In this document: one piece after another, positions 3,055 through 5,982 of the stretch
How the letters are laid out: each line of letters begins with the position of its first letter
How positions within the stretch are numbered: the first letter of the stretch is position 1
Origin: UBA1724 sp963632245
GTDB taxonomy: Bacteria > Verrucomicrobiota > Lentisphaeria > Oligosphaerales > Oligosphaeraceae
Length of the DNA: 5,982 nt
Direction: 5' to 3'
NCBI GenBank assembly: GCA_963632245.1
Contig: CAVGTF010000126.1
Coordinates: 1-5,982 of the forward strand
Program-made: the position numbers and the translations under genes
Notes under the pieces: generated by a model
The model's database searches: none
What the model saw: only the letters and a program-made list of their open reading frames with translations
What the model was told of the DNA's origin: nothing

Positions 3055-5865
3055 ATGACCGAGAAAAAGAAGTCGTCCCGTAAGAGCGCCTCCTCCGTCG
3101 TCGAGAACGCATCGGCGGCCTCCGCGCAGGAAGTGAAGTATGTCTACAGCTTTGCCCAGAATCAGGCCGAGGGCAATGCGGAGATGCGGAATTTGTTAGG
3201 TGGCAAGGGTGCGAACCTGGCGGAGATGAGCCGTCTGGGTTTGCCGGTGCCCGCCGGTTTCACCATCACCACCGAATGCTGCAACCGCTATTTTGCCCTG
3301 GATGGGCAGTTCCCGCCCGAGCTGAAACACCAGGTGGAGGCGGCGCTGGCGGTCGTGGAGAAGCAGATGGGCCGCAAGTATGGCGATCCCAAGAACCCGC
3401 TGCTGGTCTCCTGCCGTTCTGGCGCCCGAAAGTCCATGCCTGGCATGATGGACACCGTCCTCAACATCGGACTCTCCTCCGCCACCATCCCCGGACTCAT
3501 CGCGCAGACCAAGAATGAGCGCTTCGTCTGGGACTCCTATCGCCGTCTCATCATGATGTATGCCGACGTGGTCATGGAGAAGGCGGAGGGCATCGATCCC
3601 ATCGACGGCAAGGGCATCCGCAAGCTCCTGGATGACATGCTCGCCCAGTATAAATACATCAAGAACTACAAGTCCGATACCGATCTGACCACCGCGGATC
3701 TGCGGGATCTCTCCTGCGCCTTCAAGCGCCGCATCCAGGAGGTCCTGGGCGCCGAGTTCCCCGATGATCCCATCCAGCAGCTGTGGGGCGGCATTGGTGC
3801 CGTCTTCAAGAGCTGGAATGGCGCCAAGGCGGTCTCCTATCGCCGGATCGAGGACATCCCGGATACCTGGGGCACCGCCGTCAATGTGCAGACCATGGTC
3901 TTCGGCAACATGGGCGAGACCAGTGCCACCGGCGTCGCCTTCACCCGAAACCCCGCTACCGGCGAGAACAAGTTCTTCGGCGAGTGGCTGGTCAATGCGC
4001 AGGGTGAGGACGTGGTCGCGGGCATCCGCACTCCCAGCCCCCTGAACAACGAGACCAAGAATGACCGCAACCGGAAGATGAAGTCCATGGAGGAGCTCAT
4101 GCCGGCCGCTTACAAGCAGCTGGTGGAGATCCGGAACATCCTGGAGAAGCACTACCACGACATGCAGGACCTGGAGTTCACCGTGGAGAATGGGAAGCTC
4201 TTCATGCTGCAGTGCCGCGTGGGCAAGCGCGGCGGCAAGGCGGCCGTCACCATGGCGCTGGATATGCTCTCGGAGAAGCTCATTGACGAGCCCACCGCAG
4301 TCATGCGCGTGCAGCCCAACCAGGTCTTGGAATTCCTGCTGCCCATCATCGAGCCCGCCGCCGAGCAGCGCACGCCCATCCTGGTGAAGGGCCTCCCTGC
4401 CGGCCCTGGCGCCGCCTTCGGCGGAATCTACTTCTCCAGCGCGGACGCCGTGGAGGCGGTCCGCCTGGGCAAGAAGGCGATCCTGGTGCGCGAGGAGACC
4501 AACCCCGAGGATGTGGAGGGCATGCGCGGCGCTGACGGCATCCTGACCGCCCGCGGCGGCATGACCAGCCATGCGGCACTGGTGGCCCGCGGCTGGGGTA
4601 AGTCCTGCATTGTGGGCGCCAGCGACATGGTGGTTGACGAGGTCAACAAGACCGCCCGCATCGGCGACCGGATCCTGCACGAGGGCGATGTGATCACCAT
4701 CAACGGCTCCAAGGGCTTCGTCTACGAGGGCGAACTGCCCCTGGTGCCCCCCACCGCCGGCTCCGACTACTCCAAGTTCCTGAAGTTCATGACGCTGGTC
4801 GACAAGCACCGCACCATGGGCGTCCGCGCCAATGCGGACAACCCCGCCGATGCCCAGAAGGCGAAGGACTTCGGCGCCGAGGGCATCGGACTGTTCCGCA
4901 CCGAGCACATGTTCTATGGCACCGGCAGCGCACAGCCACTCTTCCTCCTCCGGAAGATGATTCTCTGCGTGGACTCTAAGGACCGCATCGCCGTCCTCAA
5001 GGAGCTCTTCCCCGCCATGAAGGACGATATCAAGAAGACCATGCGCATCATGGGCGACTACCCCGTTACCGTCCGTCTGCTGGATCCCCCGCTCCACGAA
5101 TTCGTGCCCCACTCCAAGACCGGACGCATGGAGCTCTCCCACTCCCTCAATGTGGCCGAGGAGGAGATCGTGAAGCGCATCGACGCCCTGGCGGAGTCCA
5201 ATCCCATGATGGGACACCGCGGCGTCCGCCTCTCCGTCACCTATCCCGAGATCACGGAATTCCAGGTGCGCGCCATCTTCCAGGCGGCAGCGGAGATCAT
5301 GGTCGAGGAGAACCGGAAGGTGGTCCCCGAGATCATGGTGCCCATCACCTGCGATGTCCGTGAGTTGCGCTATGTCTCCGACATCGTCAAGACGGTCCAC
5401 ACCGAAATCAAGCGACGCTTCGATTTCAAGAGCTTCGAGTATCACCTGGGAACCATGGTGGAGATCCCCCGCGCCGCTCTCAATGCCGATAAGCTGGCCA
5501 CCGTCGCCGAGTTCTTCTCCTTCGGTACCAACGACCTCTCCCAGATGACCTTCGGATTCTCCCGCGACGACGTGGGATCCTTCATGAGCTCCTACCTGAA
5601 CCACCACATCATCGACGCCGATCCCTTCCAGACTATCGACGTGGATGGCGTGGGACAGCTCATCGAGATCGCTGCCAAGAAGGGCCGCTCCGTCCGCAAG
5701 GATATCCACCTGGGCATCTGCGGCGAACAGGGCGGCGATCCCGCCTCCGTCGAATTCTGCTACCGCGCCGGACTCACCTACGTGAGCTGCTCGCCCTTCC
5801 GAGTCCCCGTGGCACGAGTCGCCGCCGCACAGGCCGCAATCCGCGCTAAGGAAGAAAAGAAGTAG
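3055..5865 (+). CDS. ppdK: Pyruvate,phosphate dikinase
   Basis: PPDK reversibly converts ATP, pyruvate and phosphate to AMP, PEP and pyrophosphate. It acts in the cytosol in gluconeogenesis or pyrophosphate-linked glycolysis. From the ATG at 3055 it is 936 aa (typical bacterial PPDK is about 875-900). A Lys/Ser/Ala-rich tail of about 26 residues precedes YVYSFA. The nucleotide-binding part (about 30-420) has LLGGKGANLAEM (Lys51), SCRSGARKSMPGMMDT (Arg121) and GNMGETSATGVAFTRNP. The swivelling domain (about 443-540) has GGMTSHAALVARG with catalytic His506 and Thr504, the residue matching the plant regulatory threonine. The PEP/pyruvate barrel (about 560-930) has GIGLFRTEHMF (Arg615), SFGTNDLSQM (Asp827) and YVSCSPFRVP with catalytic Cys912. 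All key residues are intact. LQCRVGKRGGKAAV replaces the more usual LQTRxGKRTAKAA. The start at 3055 has AGAGGA eight bases upstream; the upstream in-frame ATG at 3007 lies in a leader hairpin and lacks a usable site. A strong terminator follows. Confidence 0.97.
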   Translation: MTEKKKSSRKSASSVVENASAASAQEVKYVYSFAQNQAEGNAEMRNLLGGKGANLAEMSRLGLPVPAGFTITTECCNRYFALDGQFPPELKHQVEAALAVVEKQMGRKYGDPKNPLLVSCRSGARKSMPGMMDTVLNIGLSSATIPGLIAQTKNERFVWDSYRRLIMMYADVVMEKAEGIDPIDGKGIRKLLDDMLAQYKYIKNYKSDTDLTTADLRDLSCAFKRRIQEVLGAEFPDDPIQQLWGGIGAVFKSWNGAKAVSYRRIEDIPDTWGTAVNVQTMVFGNMGETSATGVAFTRNPATGENKFFGEWLVNAQGEDVVAGIRTPSPLNNETKNDRNRKMKSMEELMPAAYKQLVEIRNILEKHYHDMQDLEFTVENGKLFMLQCRVGKRGGKAAVTMALDMLSEKLIDEPTAVMRVQPNQVLEFLLPIIEPAAEQRTPILVKGLPAGPGAAFGGIYFSSADAVEAVRLGKKAILVREETNPEDVEGMRGADGILTARGGMTSHAALVARGWGKSCIVGASDMVVDEVNKTARIGDRILHEGDVITINGSKGFVYEGELPLVPPTAGSDYSKFLKFMTLVDKHRTMGVRANADNPADAQKAKDFGAEGIGLFRTEHMFYGTGSAQPLFLLRKMILCVDSKDRIAVLKELFPAMKDDIKKTMRIMGDYPVTVRLLDPPLHEFVPHSKTGRMELSHSLNVAEEEIVKRIDALAESNPMMGHRGVRLSVTYPEITEFQVRAIFQAAAEIMVEENRKVVPEIMVPITCDVRELRYVSDIVKTVHTEIKRRFDFKSFEYHLGTMVEIPRAALNADKLATVAEFFSFGTNDLSQMTFGFSRDDVGSFMSSYLNHHIIDADPFQTIDVDGVGQLIEIAAKKGRSVRKDIHLGICGEQGGDPASVEFCYRAGLTYVSCSPFRVPVARVAAAQAAIRAKEEKK

Positions 5866-5872
5866 GAAGAGA

Positions 5873-5928
5873 TAACGCAAAAAAGGGGCCCTTTGGCAAT
5901 GCTTGCCGAAGGGCCCCTTTTTGCGTTA
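5873..5928. terminator. Bidirectional intrinsic terminator after ppdK
   Basis: A near-perfect hairpin of about 26 bp spans 5873-5928: TAACGC and an A-run, then GGGGCCCTT and GGCAA, pair with TTGCC, AAGGGCCCC, a T-run and GCGTTA around a 3-nt loop. There is one bulged A and one T-G wobble. The flanking A-run and T-run give a U-tract on both strands, so it can stop transcription from either side. That suggests the gene beyond the right edge may converge on ppdK. Confidence 0.93.
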
Positions 5929-5982
5929 ACCGTAACTTTTAGTTTTAGGGTATGCATGAGCCTTCATTGCACCTCTTGAGGG
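5929..5982. other. Intergenic tail without recognised features
   Basis: These 54 bases after the terminator are relatively AT-rich. They show no start codon with a ribosome binding site, no promoter I would defend, and no repeat. Confidence 0.6.

Noticed and set aside
3196..5880. 894-codon open frame on the minus strand opposite ppdK
   Set aside because: It is the antisense shadow of a highly biased GC-rich gene. The translation is dominated by His, Gly, Asp, Leu, Val and Ala with no recognisable domain, its start lies inside the terminator hairpin, and there is no ribosome binding site.

Overview
The window reads as a bacterial chromosome segment of high GC content, with strong C/G bias at third codon positions. 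In order it carries a highly structured, gene-free intergenic region (1-324), the RNase P RNA gene (rnpB, about 325-711), a PTS phosphotransferase enzyme I gene (ptsI, 760-2586), a 35-codon gene for a very basic peptide (2717-2824), and a pyruvate,phosphate dikinase gene (ppdK, 3055-5865). A long bidirectional hairpin terminator follows at 5873-5928. All genes lie on the + strand.

The lineage cannot be fixed from this sequence alone. The RNase P RNA is of the ancestral type A but lacks helix P18. The short Arg/Lys-rich peptide recalls tiny basic proteins I loosely associate with the Verrucomicrobiota/PVC group. I treat PVC membership as a low-confidence inference.

Region by region: 1-324 holds no credible gene. 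It does hold two G-quadruplex motifs on opposite strands, a GGGAGTA heptad repeat, a run of perfect GC-rich hairpins, a second heptad repeat that forms a 29-nt pyrimidine tract, and an oligo-G hairpin next to the rnpB -10 element. rnpB is followed after only 48 nt by ptsI, with no clear terminator between them. The 35-aa gene has a good promoter candidate of its own and an elaborate terminator, so it looks like a separate transcription unit. ppdK has a leader with two stem-loops, one of them directly before its ribosome binding site, and ends at the bidirectional terminator.

Functionally, ptsI and ppdK encode two homologous enzymes of the PEP-utilising family. Both pass phosphate between PEP and pyruvate through a phosphohistidine on a swivelling domain. 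Enzyme I sends the phosphate to HPr, while PPDK exchanges it with ATP/AMP and phosphate. Together they connect the PEP/pyruvate ratio to PTS phosphorylation and to glycolytic or gluconeogenic flux. No HPr or sugar permease gene is present here, and the enzyme I has unusual residues around its active histidine, so a regulatory PTS role is possible but unproven. Most of the window is housekeeping; the least explained part is 78-309.
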